Below, piece after piece: positions 10,353 to 19,921 of a stretch of 64,000 bases of DNA. The stretch comes from Galeruca laticollis (lineage: Eukaryota; Arthropoda; Insecta; Coleoptera; Chrysomelidae). The stretch spans positions 170,620,445 through 170,684,444 of the forward strand of contig OY998176.1 of NCBI GenBank assembly GCA_963921935.1. The letters run 5' to 3'. The stretch's first letter is position 1. Each line of letters begins with the position of its first letter. The notes under the pieces are model-generated. The model had not been told where the DNA came from. It saw only the letters and a program-made list of their open reading frames with translations, and did not search any database. The position numbers and the translations under genes are program-made.

Positions 10353-11721
10353 AGTTTTTTTAGGTTTCTATCAAATATATTACAGCTGTACGGAGATAAT
10401 CAACAAATAATTTTAACATAATCACTGTTAAAAAAACTTTTGACACTTTACATGAATTGTTCGACTTCTACTTTTTCAAAAAAATCATTAGCACCTGTAG
10501 GGGATTGGAAGTATTAATTAGCTGTTTTGAGGATTCTTTGTTAAAACTATGCTCCAAATAATTGAAAACGGATATTTTTTGTTATAAAAACATGAAAATC
10601 CAGGAAATGTCGATGTAAACACACTTTATTTTTGAGAATAAATATCTGATCTGATCTGTATTTTTCAAATTAATTAATAAAAGTAAAACGTGTAATTTAA
10701 CTACATCTCACTCAGGACCCAGCCGTCAAAGACAAAAGTTCATTCACGCGCAAGGGAAATATGCCAACCGCTAAGCTCAATATGTTTATATGAAAATACT
10801 CAATGTTACAAGACTTTCAAATATGTCGGATATCTCAAATCAGTCAATTGAATTTCAAGTTAAATCCTGATAAAATATAACTCTATCATAATTATAATAC
10901 ATATTGTAATAAAAATTTGTATACTGAGTTTCAGATATTAACAATATGAATTATACCAATCTCTCTAGGTCATGGATTGCAAACCCCGACAGGAAAATAA
11001 AAAATGAGTCAAGCTAACTGCCCAACAGGTTTTTTCCTAGATATGTGGAAAGATGTCACAATCCTTCTTTCATTTCTCACATGCTCGCAAAGAAATATTA
11101 ACGGTTTTAGAGATTAAAACTAACTTTTTCTTACGACTATTATCAAATTTCTATATTCTGACGTAGTTTTTGAATATTGAAAAGCTTCATTCTACACCTA
11201 GGGCAAAAATATTCATTCTCGCCTTCGGTATGGAATGAATACTTGTGGCGCCCTCTCAATGTCGCGGTTAATTTAACAGAATGAGAAAATAGGTGTGTTC
11301 TGTTCTCAGTTGCACTACGTAGACTAGAAGTAGTGCAGAAATTTCGAATTGTAGAAAAAATTCTAAAGTGAATGTAAAATGACTAATATGATCATTGAGT
11401 ATTAATTGTTAGAGCCAGAAGTGCAGCAAAAGTGTATTTTGAGGCGCTTCAAGAAAAAAGAAGAACAACAATTGTCAACTGTCAAAAATGTCGATGGTCA
11501 AAACTGTTTGATTATCTATTTTTTAAATAAAAATTGATTATTATTTCATAAAAAGTAAGTGAAATTAAAATTTTAACTAAATAATAGTTAGGTATTACAT
11601 GGTTTCATTCCTTTTTAGTGTTTGATACTGAGAACAGTAATGATTTCACAACTCCTGCAGAAATAATGGTGTTAGCAATTCAATATATGTTTTTTGTCTC
11701 TATTTGATAGTCGTAGAAAAA
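10353..11721. other. No gene recognised
   Basis: AT-rich. One small inverted motif (ATTCATTC...GAATGAAT) lies at 11205-11240 beside a GGCGCCCTC segment. No reading frame of interest. It may contain the 5' non-coding part of the Crypton-like element. Confidence 0.45.
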
Positions 11722-11824
11722 GTGTAGTTTATAGCACGAGTGGAATTCAGAATTCTACACTCGTAGAACAAATCTTTCAACTTGTGTAGAATTTCGCTCA
11801 TTCCACCCTTGATATAGAATATAC
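11722..11824. repeat. Imperfect palindrome flanking Crypton-like element (right)
   Basis: The arms pair around GTGTAGTTTATA / TATAGAATATAC, GAGTGGAATTC / ATTCCACCC and AATTCTACAC / GTGTAGAATT. Size and nested design resemble the palindromes at 8739, 39441 and 46471, although the sequences differ. Confidence 0.45.
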
Positions 11825-11845
11825 TATTCCGCGATTATACCCAAC

Positions 11846-12314
11846 GGAGGTTGTATAGTGCTGACAAACCAACATTTCTTCAAAAATGAGAGGTGGGGAT
11901 ATTTATAAAACATTCATAACATACGCCGTCGATGAACATACCTTTGCACAAGATGTAAGCGATAGCAATAGAAAGGGCGCTTGCAATGCAAAAAAGCTAA
12001 ATATGTTTAGATTTATGTCCTATCTCTGTATTTTCCCTCAGGAAGCCATGTGTTTAAAAAAACTGCCCTTTGAACATATTATGAAAATTGATGCGAAGAT
12101 AATCAACTCTATTCGAGCAACTCCATTGCAGTACCGATTTTTCAAGGCCCCGCAGAAGACACTGAAGATAAAGAACACGATCTCCGCGAAATTGGATTTG
12201 TTGATATCACATCTGCAGATCAAATATCTCGTGCATTCCCCACATTTGAAGAAAATGCTAAGTAACGATGAATTAAAATTGTCATTGTTTATTGAGCACT
12301 TTCAAATGTTTTGA
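11846..12314 (+). CDS. Unidentified open frame of 142 codons with overlapping coding-like segment
   Basis: An ATG frame runs 11886-12314 with no recognised domain. Within it, at 12092-12262, another frame reads like real protein: rich in Asp/Glu, with E-D-T-E-D-K-E-H-D-L and a well-formed end before TAA. This part has higher GC content than its surroundings. The start of the region (11846-11885) resembles the GTATCGTGCTAACAAAC phrase of the ~172-bp repeat at 30, 34 and 47 kb, so a transposon-derived origin is plausible. Neither frame can be assigned to a family. Confidence 0.25.
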
Positions 12315-13303
12315 ACAAAGTTTGAAAAGGGATTTTTGCAGTTTACAAATATCGAGCCAATTGTTTTTTTCTGAACCAATCTACTAATAATAATAAATGT
12401 AATAGGACTATCCGTATGTTTTGCAGATATTGTTCAGAGAACAGCATAAGACCTAGAGTTGGAAATTTAGGACCTTAAGAAGGATATTTTGCTAAAATCC
12501 TGAATATCAGAGGACTTATGGAAAATAGTCAACAAGGAAAAGTTTCCATTTTTGAATAAAGCGGCATATAAAATCAAATATTTTTACTGGTCAACGTAGT
12601 TTTGCTAATCATTGTTTTCTGACAAGAATTTTACAGAATAACGATAAAAGTAGATCTCGACTCACCCATGAGTATATGATTGTTTTCTAGCAGGATCATC
12701 GTCAGATTCTCCTAATTACGAGAAAACAGTCAATGAAATGCAATGCCAAAGATCACACTGGCAGATTGATTTTTTTTTAATAATTTCTTTGTATGTATTT
12801 TTTGATTACCTTGTTCTACGATTTGTATATACGCTTCTTTGTGGGTATTGACAGATTATTTTTGTGTACAAAAATACTACTAAGTATACAGTTCTAAAAA
12901 ATGATTGTAGTTCGTTTGAACATTTCGTATTTCTCAATTTTTTTTTAAATAATATTTCCCATAGAAATGAAATGATACTTTTGATTCCAATTTTATTTCC
13001 TATACCTAAGTTAAGTGTTATTTTTGATTATCATGAGGACTTTCTTCTTATTTTCGTTTTTTTATGAGCGTGGATACCCCATTTGTTCACAAATTGAGCA
13101 AATACTTCTGCAGCACATGAATAAATGTAATAAAAGAAACAATTTCTAAGACAAATGTCTACTTATATTTTCTCCTGTTAATATTCTCCAGAAATATTAA
13201 TTTAGATCACATGAGTCAAAATAGTATAGGAAATCGGTCAATATGTATTATTTATCCAAATATATTATATCGTCATCAAAGTAGATCCCTTTCGAAATAA
13301 TAT
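12315..13303. other. No gene recognised
   Basis: AT-rich sequence up to the target duplication of the LTR element. A 67-codon frame at 12864-13067 is hydrophobic and Phe/Leu rich but looks like chance AT-rich coding. Confidence 0.5.
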
Positions 13304-13792
13304 TGTTACGAAACAGCACACTGGTATAGTCCCTAAATCCGACTCTGTCTAAGCCAGGTACGAACGTTAAAATTATGGCGGACGCGCAGGGTTTCCTAGA
13401 ATTGTTTACGAATAGTGACTATCTTATTTCCATTGTTTTTGTGACCAGTCTTATCTAGAAAATGCCAGGAAGCCATTTGTTTTTGTAAGCCGCAGTCCGG
13501 AATTTTCTAGTAAAAAAAGGCTTTAATATATAAGGAGCCGATCAGGAAGAGTTAGTTAGTTGATGAAGTGATCTCGACAAATAAACAGTAAATAAGTGAA
13601 TATAAAAGTGTTGATATAAATTATTAATTAAGTTTGTGTGCATATAAATTAAATTTAAGTGATTAGTGGAGAATATATAAATTAAGTGTTAGTGATTAGT
13701 TTAGTGTTTAAATAAATTAGTAAGTAGCCATACCGTGTGTTTGAAATTTATCCCACCCATTTGCTGTTTAAATAAATTAGGAAAACATTACA
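13304..13792 (+). repeat. 5' LTR of Ty3/gypsy element
   Basis: About 489 bp, TG...CA. It matches 17236-17685 over nearly its full length with scattered substitutions and short indels. It contains a TATA-like AATATATAAGG at 13525-13535 and several AATAAA signals (for example near 13579), as expected for a promoter and poly(A) region. Confidence 0.85.
13525..13535 (+). promoter_or_regulatory. TATA-like box in LTR
   Basis: AATATATAAGG in the middle of the LTR is repeated at the equivalent place of the 3' LTR (about 17428-17440). It is a plausible core promoter driving the genomic transcript. Confidence 0.4.
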
Positions 13793-13793
13793 T

Positions 13794-13810
13794 TGGTGTC
13801 AGAAGTGGGA
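13794..13810 (+). other. Primer binding site, tRNA-Leu type
   Basis: TGGTGTCAGAAGTGGGA lies one base after the LTR end. It is complementary to a 3' end TCCCACTTCTGACACCA, which matches leucine tRNAs in animals. This marks the minus-strand start of reverse transcription. Confidence 0.75.
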
Positions 13811-13836
13811 TAATATAAATTATTATCTACGTAAAA

Positions 13837-14955
13837 ATGGCCAAGAGATTAAGGGATCTGAAAGTGGCGGAATTAAGAGCAGAATTGGAAGATCGTGAGT
13901 TGGAAATGTTCGGTAAGAAAAGTGAATTAGTACAAAGACTTAAAGTGGCACTGGAAAATGACGGCTTTGATCCAGAAACAGTGTTATTCATTGACGAGGC
14001 TTCCACGTTAATCTCGTCAATTTCTGCTAACATCGACGAGAAGATCTCTGATATGAAGAACGATATTTCTACTATGAAGAATGATATTTCGGCTAACATG
14101 GACGAGAAGATTTCTGCTTTGGAAGAGAACATGGACGAGAAGATTTCGGCTATAAAGAACGATATTACTACTTTGTAGAACGAAATATCTGCCGATATCT
14201 TATCAATGAAAAACGACATTGCCGCTGAGATTGAAAATGAAATTTCGTCTCCAAAATATGAAATCGAGGATAAGATGTCAACGATGGACGAGAAAATCGA
14301 GAATGAAATGTCAACGATGGACGAGAAAATCAAGGAGTTAGAGGAAAATATTGTTGATTCAAGAGCGCGAGATACGCCAGAGGAAGAAAAGAAGACCGAG
14401 CAAACGAAACCTTGCAAGCCAGAAACACTACCTAAGTTTGAAGACATTGTCAGTTTTATCCGAGTCAAGGTCCCAACGTTCGATGGAAAAATGTCGTGGA
14501 CCAATTATGTGAAAGAATATGAAGCAGCCGCTAGAGTGAACAATTGGTCCGATAGAGACAAGGCAGTGAACTTAACTATCGTGCTTCGGGGAGATGCCTT
14601 AGATGTACTTCAGACGATACCTCTGAAAGAAACGGATGATTTTGAGCAGCTGAAGAAGAGGTTGGACATGCGATATGATCACGAACATCTAGAACATGTG
14701 TACCAATCCCAGCTGAAGAACCGAAGGCAGAAACGTGTCGAAGCACTTCAAGAATATGAAGTGGATATTGCCCGACTCGTTCGATTTGCTTATTCATCAG
14801 CAGCAGACAACATGAGGGAATGTCTGGGCATACAGGCGTTTATTGATGGCTTACGTAACCCCGATATGCAGAGGACGCTTCGCTTAGCCCATCTCAAAAC
14901 ATTAGTTGATGCATTGACAGCTGCTCTTGTATATGGAGCAGCAACGAATGCTTAG
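13837..14955 (+). pseudogene. Gag: SAP-like domain, coiled coil and capsid; one stop
   Basis: Starts at ATG 13837. Residues 1-45 look like a SAP domain: L-K-V-A-E-L-R-A-E-L, then K-K-S-E-L-V-Q-R-L. This fold binds AT-rich DNA in host proteins. About 110 residues of M-D-E-K-I-S repeats follow, giving an obvious heptad coiled coil. Then comes a retrotransposon capsid region (P-T-F-D-G-K-M-S-W ... D-A-L-D-V-L-Q). A TAG at 14176-14178 interrupts the coiled coil and a TAG at 14953 ends the capsid frame. Past the second stop, the same frame continues to a CCHC knuckle at about 15062-15110 (C-W-N-C-G-E-L-G-H-V-R-S-S-C). A minus-strand frame over this region is a shadow of the repeats. Confidence 0.8.
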
Positions 14956-15156
14956 GGTTACAACAAAGTTAGGACCACCCAAGAAGAAGGCGACGAGGAC
15001 AAGTTTGACCAGATCGTCAGCTTGATCAAAGGTATGATGGACAAGAAGCCGAGAAAGATCAGATGCTGGAATTGTGGCGAGCTAGGACATGTACGTAGTT
15101 CCTGTAAGCGCACCAAGACTCCTGCAAACCAAGAACCTCAGTCACAGGAAAACTAG
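14956..15156 (+). pseudogene. Gag nucleocapsid with CCHC zinc knuckle
   Basis: After the TAG at 14953 the frame continues with an acidic linker and a basic K-K-P-R-K-I-R stretch. A retroviral-type knuckle C-x2-C-x4-H-x4-C follows, then a short basic tail and TAG at about 15154. The knuckle binds RNA for packaging in this class. It would be the C-terminus of Gag if the upstream stop were absent. Confidence 0.7.
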
Positions 15157-15282
15157 AACGGGTCGACTACGAGGGGGCAGCACCGACCCATGATCGTTCC
15201 AAAGACCCTCTCATACTGATAGTTTCGCTCAGATGTCGCAATGACAGTGTATATCTGGATGGCGCAGTAAAATGAAGTATGG

Positions 15283-15735
15283 TTGGTTGACACTGGGGCG
15301 ACTAGGACCATTATACGACCAGAGATAATAAACTTCAAGAAGAAGCTTCTATCAGCGAGACTGCGACTGCGGACCGCCACAAGCGAGAGTGCCAACGTTT
15401 ACGGGGAAACACAAACCCAATTGGGAATTGGCGCAGAAAAGTTCACGCATACGGTAGTAGTAGCTGGCATTGAAGAAGACTTGATTCTGGGAACGGACGT
15501 TATGAATGTACATGGTTTCCAATCAGTCTTTAGAAACACAACCGTTAAAGTGGGCTTCGAGGAGGTATTCCTTTATGCACATGAAGGCAGCGCGGTGTTG
15601 GTAGCCGTACAGGAAGATACCGTTTTACCTGCACGAAGCGGAACCATGATAGTAGCACGGCTACAGACAATCATGGAGGAAGGTACACCGGTTATTATGG
15701 AGCCAAGGAACCACGACGAAGAGGTTGGCAAATGA
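15283..15735 (+). pseudogene. Retropepsin-like aspartic protease
   Basis: The V-D-T-G-A-T-R-T-I-I motif at the start of this frame is the catalytic Asp-Thr-Gly of retrotransposon proteases. About 70 residues later I-L-G-T-D-V-M is the conserved flap/dimer motif. The protease matures Gag and Pol. Sequence upstream (15157-15282) is in the same region but interrupted, and the frame ends at a TGA before the RT part, so the polyprotein is broken. The GTG-like start is not meaningful. Confidence 0.75.
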
Positions 15736-15851
15736 GTACTAATTGGAAAAGGCTTATCCCGTCGGCGAAGGAGATCCCTGTACGATTGATAAACGTGAAC
15801 GATTAACCAATTACCATCAAGAAGGAAACCAAGATTGGATCCTGCGTACCA

Positions 15852-16165
15852 GTGACGTCTATAGTTCACCAAACAACGACCACTGACAATTCTAATGCCA
15901 GATTCGAACAAATGTTATCAGTAGCTGGTCAATCTTTAGATCGCGCTGAAAAAAAGAGAATTAGAGAATTTCTCTGGCAGTATCGAGACTTATTCTTACC
16001 AAAAGGAGGAATGACTGGTATAACATCAGCCGTCAAACACAAAATCGATACTGGTAATGCCAAGCCAATTAGGCAATCAGCTCGACGACTACCACGAGCA
16101 AAGTGAGAGGAAGAATAATTCGAGAGATGGCTGATGAAAAAGTAATAGAACCATCTAGTAGTCCA
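15852..16165 (+). pseudogene. N-terminal edge of reverse transcriptase, truncated
   Basis: The segment reads as the connection from protease to RT in Ty3/gypsy Pol: a Leu/Arg-rich helix (L-W-Q-Y-R-D-L-F), then V-K-H-K-I-D-T-G and P-I-R-Q-S-A-R-R-L-P, the usual start of the RT palm. A frame break at 16105 is followed by E-M-A-D-E-K-V-I-E-P-S-S-S-P in another frame. The sequence then jumps at about 16165 directly to integrase C-terminal sequence. The catalytic RT core, RNase H and most of integrase are deleted. Confidence 0.75.
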
Positions 16166-17250
16166 CGGGTGAAACACCGGCGCAAATCCTGTTTGGACGT
16201 GAAATTTGGCTTCCTTGTGACCTAAAATTTGGCTGTTGGCCTGGAAAAGATCTACCAGTCGAAGACTACGGGATCCAATTCAGAAGAAGGCTGGACGATA
16301 TTCATGAATTAGTTCCAACAAATCTTCAAGTTGCCAGCGACATAATTGAAAGTCGGTACGACACGCAGGCCACATAAGGCGGTTTTAAAGGAGTGAACAA
16401 AGTATGGTTACACAACCCGTCGAGAAGAAGAGGATTTTCTGCAAAATTACAAAAATCCTGGGAAGGTCCATACTTAATCAAGAAAAGTATCAATGATGTT
16501 ATATATCGCATAAGCAAGATTCCACACGGAAAACCAAAAGCAGTTCACCAAAACCGACTAGCGCCATTCGAAGGAGAACATGACCTAGAGAAAGGAGTGA
16601 ACCATATTCGAGATGTGTCTGACCCTACCTTCGATGAATTTATGGGCGCGTATGGAGGTACCAGGAAAGCTAGATATGGAGTTACTTCAGAACAACGACA
16701 AGATTTGTTCACTTTCGCGGAAGATTATTCACTGACATACAACATCCACGCCCGTCTTAACAACGCACGAGGGTTGGCAACCGTCTTTATAAAGAAGTTC
16801 GGGCAATTAGAAAAAATTGAAGACCAGATTCCAGCCCATGGCAAGACACTGAAACAGAAACATATTTCGCGGTACGTCTTCTACGTGGTAACTAAAAATG
16901 AATTTCAAGATCGTTCTACCTACCGCGATGTGTGGAAAGCACTTCGAAACCTACGAGACCATGTGTTGGAATCCAGCGTGAAGAAACTGGCTATGCCTAA
17001 GATAGCAAGTAACCAGTTGGATTGGCGAATCATCAGGAACATGGTAGAGATTAACTTTCAAGATAGCGGTGTCCAGATATTAATTTGCAGCTACAACCCC
17101 CGTTATCAGTATTCGATGAAGACGGTGCCTTGCTATTTCCATAAGATCGGAAAGTGTAGAAATGGGGCCAGTTGCCGATTCAAACATCCAGTCTCGGCTA
17201 CACAAAAGTTCCAGGAGGAACTTCCATTTAATATATGGTATAGTCCCTAA
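16166..17250 (+). CDS. Integrase C-terminus fused to TARG1-like macrodomain and CCCH zinc finger
   Basis: The open frame from 16393 encodes 285 residues. Residues 20-60 are the integrase GPY/F-type module (W-E-G-P-Y-L-I ... Q-N-R-L-A-P-F). After a linker, residues ~105-234 resemble the small macrodomain family of OARD1/TARG1, which removes ADP-ribose from proteins. Matching landmarks are A-R-G-L-A-T-V-F-I-K-K-F-G, R-Y-V-F-Y-V-V-T-K, and L-A-M-P-K-I, ending in V-Q-I-L-I-C-S-Y. The Lys of the VTK motif (168) aligns with the catalytic Lys of TARG1. The loop with the catalytic Asp is two residues shorter and appears to lack it. Residues 247-265 form a C-x7-C-x5-C-x3-H finger, typical of RNA-binding CCCH proteins. 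Sequence before 16393 is integrase in a frame broken by a stop near 16376. Confidence 0.75.
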
Positions 17251-17685
17251 ATCCGACTCTGTCTAAGCCAGGTATGAAAGTTAAAATTATGGCGGACGCG
17301 CAGGGTTTCCTAGAATTGTTTACGAATAGTCACTTATCTACATTTTTTTTGTGACCATTCTTATCTAGAAAATGCCACAAAGCCAATTGTTTTTGTAAGC
17401 CGCAGTCCGGAATTTTCTAGTAAAACGCTTTAATATATAAGGAACCGATCAGGAAGAGTTAGTTAGTTGATAAAGTGATGTCGACAAATAAACAGTAAAT
17501 AAGTGAATATAGAAGTGTTGATATAAATTATAAATCAAGTATGTGTGCATATCAATTAAATTTAGGTGTAGTATATATAAATTAAGTGTTAGTGATTAGT
17601 TTAGTGTTTGAATAAATTAGTAAGTAGCCATACCGTGTGTTTATCCCACCCGTTTGTTGTTTATATAAATTAGAAAAACATTACA
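17236..17685 (+). repeat. 3' LTR of Ty3/gypsy element, 5' end missing
   Basis: Matches the 5' LTR from its base ~19 onward, starting TGGTATAGTCCC. The expected polypurine tract and the first bases TGTTACG... are absent; the preceding sequence is CCATTTAATATA. In the array at 22.6-24.9 kb the same coding end is followed by AAGGAGGGGG and TGTTACG, which shows what was deleted here. Confidence 0.8.
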
Positions 17686-17689
17686 ATAT

Positions 17690-18633
17690 AGTCAGTCCAA
17701 CGGATAATTCGTTCATTTTTAACTCATTTTCAGGATTCAACTTTGAAAGCTAAGAATGAGATATTCAACGGATGTTTATTTCATGTGTGTTCTCTAAGTT
17801 CTAATTATGGATCCATTTAATACAATTTTTACGATTTGTACGTCGTTAATAATACAACCAATTATTTAGATAAAGTTCCATATTCTGAAAGAGCTTTAGA
17901 AAACAATTTTTGATTGAATTCAAAAGTGGGCTACATTTTCGACCCCTTCAGACTTCAGTTAAAATGCGGAAAACCGAAGTGGAAACCAAAACCAACCAAT
18001 CTCTAAAATGTATTCCCCTCGGGCATAAGGCCTCTACCGGAAACTTCTCGTTGTACGTATCTACATTAAAACTTTCAACTAAGCCGATCTCTCCATTTAA
18101 TATTACCTGCTCGATCAATTTTCCATTTGTGTCATTTAATTAAGTTCAAGACTAAATTTTAAACTGAAAACTTTTCGTTATCCCATCAAGGATTTTTGAC
18201 GAAGTCGTTTGTGAAGCGTAATCCAATCATGTCTTCATTTTTCAACTATCGCTCAATATCATTAATATTATCATTCGATCCTTAATAAATTAAACAATAC
18301 AACTACTACACTATTTAAATTTTTTCAAAGCACATGTATACATTTTTCATCTAAATATTTGTCATCCGTGATTAATGTGAAATACAAATATTTTTATATT
18401 TTCTCTGCAATCTTGAACAGCACACCCATCCAATGTCTGTTTGCAATATACCAACAACCTCAACTATCTAGTTCGATTGATTTTTCTCTTTCATTATTAG
18501 AAATGTCCATTTGTATATCCCTTATCGAGCTCAATCTTTGTTATTGTAGATCAGGTTTGTTATCATTTTCAAGGATTAGTTTGTTAAGTTTCTGGATTCT
18601 TCTACAGCTTGTCCACGGATGGGGTATCCTATA
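17690..18633. other. No gene recognised
   Basis: Open frames at 17910-18143 and 18359-18634 have no recognisable motif. A short GC-richer patch near 18000-18060 is unexplained. Confidence 0.45.
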
Positions 18634-18902
18634 GGTGAAAAATGTTTAAATATTAGTTTCAGTGAAAAATGTCATTCTTGATAAAAAGTTTTGCTTGTTC
18701 TACAACCCCATAAAATGGAATAAAATTCAAGTTTTTCAAAACACGTTTGAATTTATAGCCAGTTTTATGAAAACCATATGAATGTTTGAACTAAGTTCGA
18801 AAATATTGTATTAATCTAGTGAGTGACGTATACGATGTACCAAGTAACTATCAATGTTTGTAAATAATTTTTAAATTGTCATTTTTTAAGATATATTTGA
18901 CA

Positions 18903-19847
18903 ACAATGCTAACTATTCAACAAAGAGTATATCTTATTAAGTGTTATGGTAACTATTGGGGAAGTATCGTACCAGTATGCAATTGCAAAATTTCACGAAA
19001 AATCTCCAGATGTACCCATTACGCGGTGTGGATTAAAAAAATTAATAAAGAAGTTTGATGAGACAGGATCTATTCCAGACAAAAAGAAATTGAAAAAGGC
19101 ATACGTTGAGGAGGATGAAGCAGCTAATGCACTAGCTATGCATTCGTTAAGGGAAAATCCCAAATTGAGTCTACGAAAGAGCAGTGGAGATTGATTTTTG
19201 CAAGAGTCACTTACAGAAAATAAATAAGCAAAACAAAATACATCCATTCAAACCGAAATTTGTCATACCTTACATGATTATGATTATGACACAAGATTTT
19301 GTGCGATTATTGGTGGAAAACTTATGCATGACCGATTCTTTCACAATAATATTTTGTTTTCTGATGAAGCAAAGTTTCTTGCCAAAATTGTCGATATTGG
19401 GCTAGTGGAAACCCGAGCTACAGGATTAATTTGCTAAAAAAGTTAATGTTTGGTGTGCGGTTTTGCGGGATGGAATAATCGGACCGTATTTTCTGGAAGA
19501 TACATTAAATCAGGAGGTATATTTGCTGGACAACTTCTTAATACCTGAATTAGAAAATGTTCCCTTGGAGCAAAGGCGTAAAATGAACTTTCAACATGAT
19601 TGATATTCGTCACATTCGACTTTGATAATTAGAGGATGGCTGGATGAATATTTTCCTGGGCGATGGATTGGACGTTATGGATCCCCCGATCCCCCGATTT
19701 AACTATTTTAGATTTTATATGGGGCTACTTAAAACAAAACAAAATAATTCAAACCATAATATTGAAGACTTGAAACGAGCTGTCATTGATGCCGGTAACG
19801 AAACTACCCCAGAAATGCTGCAAATACTTATAAATTTGGGAAGATAA
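18903..19847 (+). pseudogene. Mariner-like transposase, decayed
   Basis: N-terminal start M-L-T-I-Q-Q-R-V-Y-L is followed by a helix-turn-helix region ending in K-K-F-D-E-T-G-S-I (about 19040-19080), typical of paired-like DNA-binding domains in this group. Catalytic landmarks are F-S-D-E-A-K-F (first Asp, ~19360), F-Q-H-D (second Asp, ~19600) and R-S-P-D-L-T-I-L-D-F (third Asp, ~19700). It thus belongs to a DDD mariner type rather than Tc1. At least four frame changes and several stops spread it over all three frames. It ends with I-N-L-G-R before TAA at 19847. Confidence 0.75.
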
Positions 19848-19921
19848 TTATTAAGAGAGGTTTTGAAGCTGGGAGGGGATATATTGAATAGATATTCTTT
19901 GTTTACTTAGTGTTTCTTATG

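Larger units (their letters stand above)
13304..17685 (+). mobile_element. Ty3/gypsy LTR retrotransposon with macrodomain/CCCH module
   Basis: The element runs from a 5' LTR starting TGTTACG to a 3' LTR ending TTACA. ATAT flanks both sides (13300-13303 and 17686-17689), a 4-bp target duplication that supports one insertion. Domain order is SAP-like/coiled coil, capsid, CCHC knuckle, protease, start of RT, then a deletion, integrase C-terminus, macrodomain and CCCH finger. The RT, RNase H and integrase core are missing through an internal deletion near 16165. The polypurine tract and first ~20 bp of the 3' LTR are also missing near 17235. The copy is therefore non-autonomous. A related family supplied the array at 22595-24877. 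Confidence 0.85.

Noticed and set aside
13827..14504. 225-codon minus-strand frame, Ser/Phe/Ile rich
   Set aside because: It is the mirror of the tandem coiled-coil repeats of the plus-strand Gag; repetitive codons keep the other strand open.
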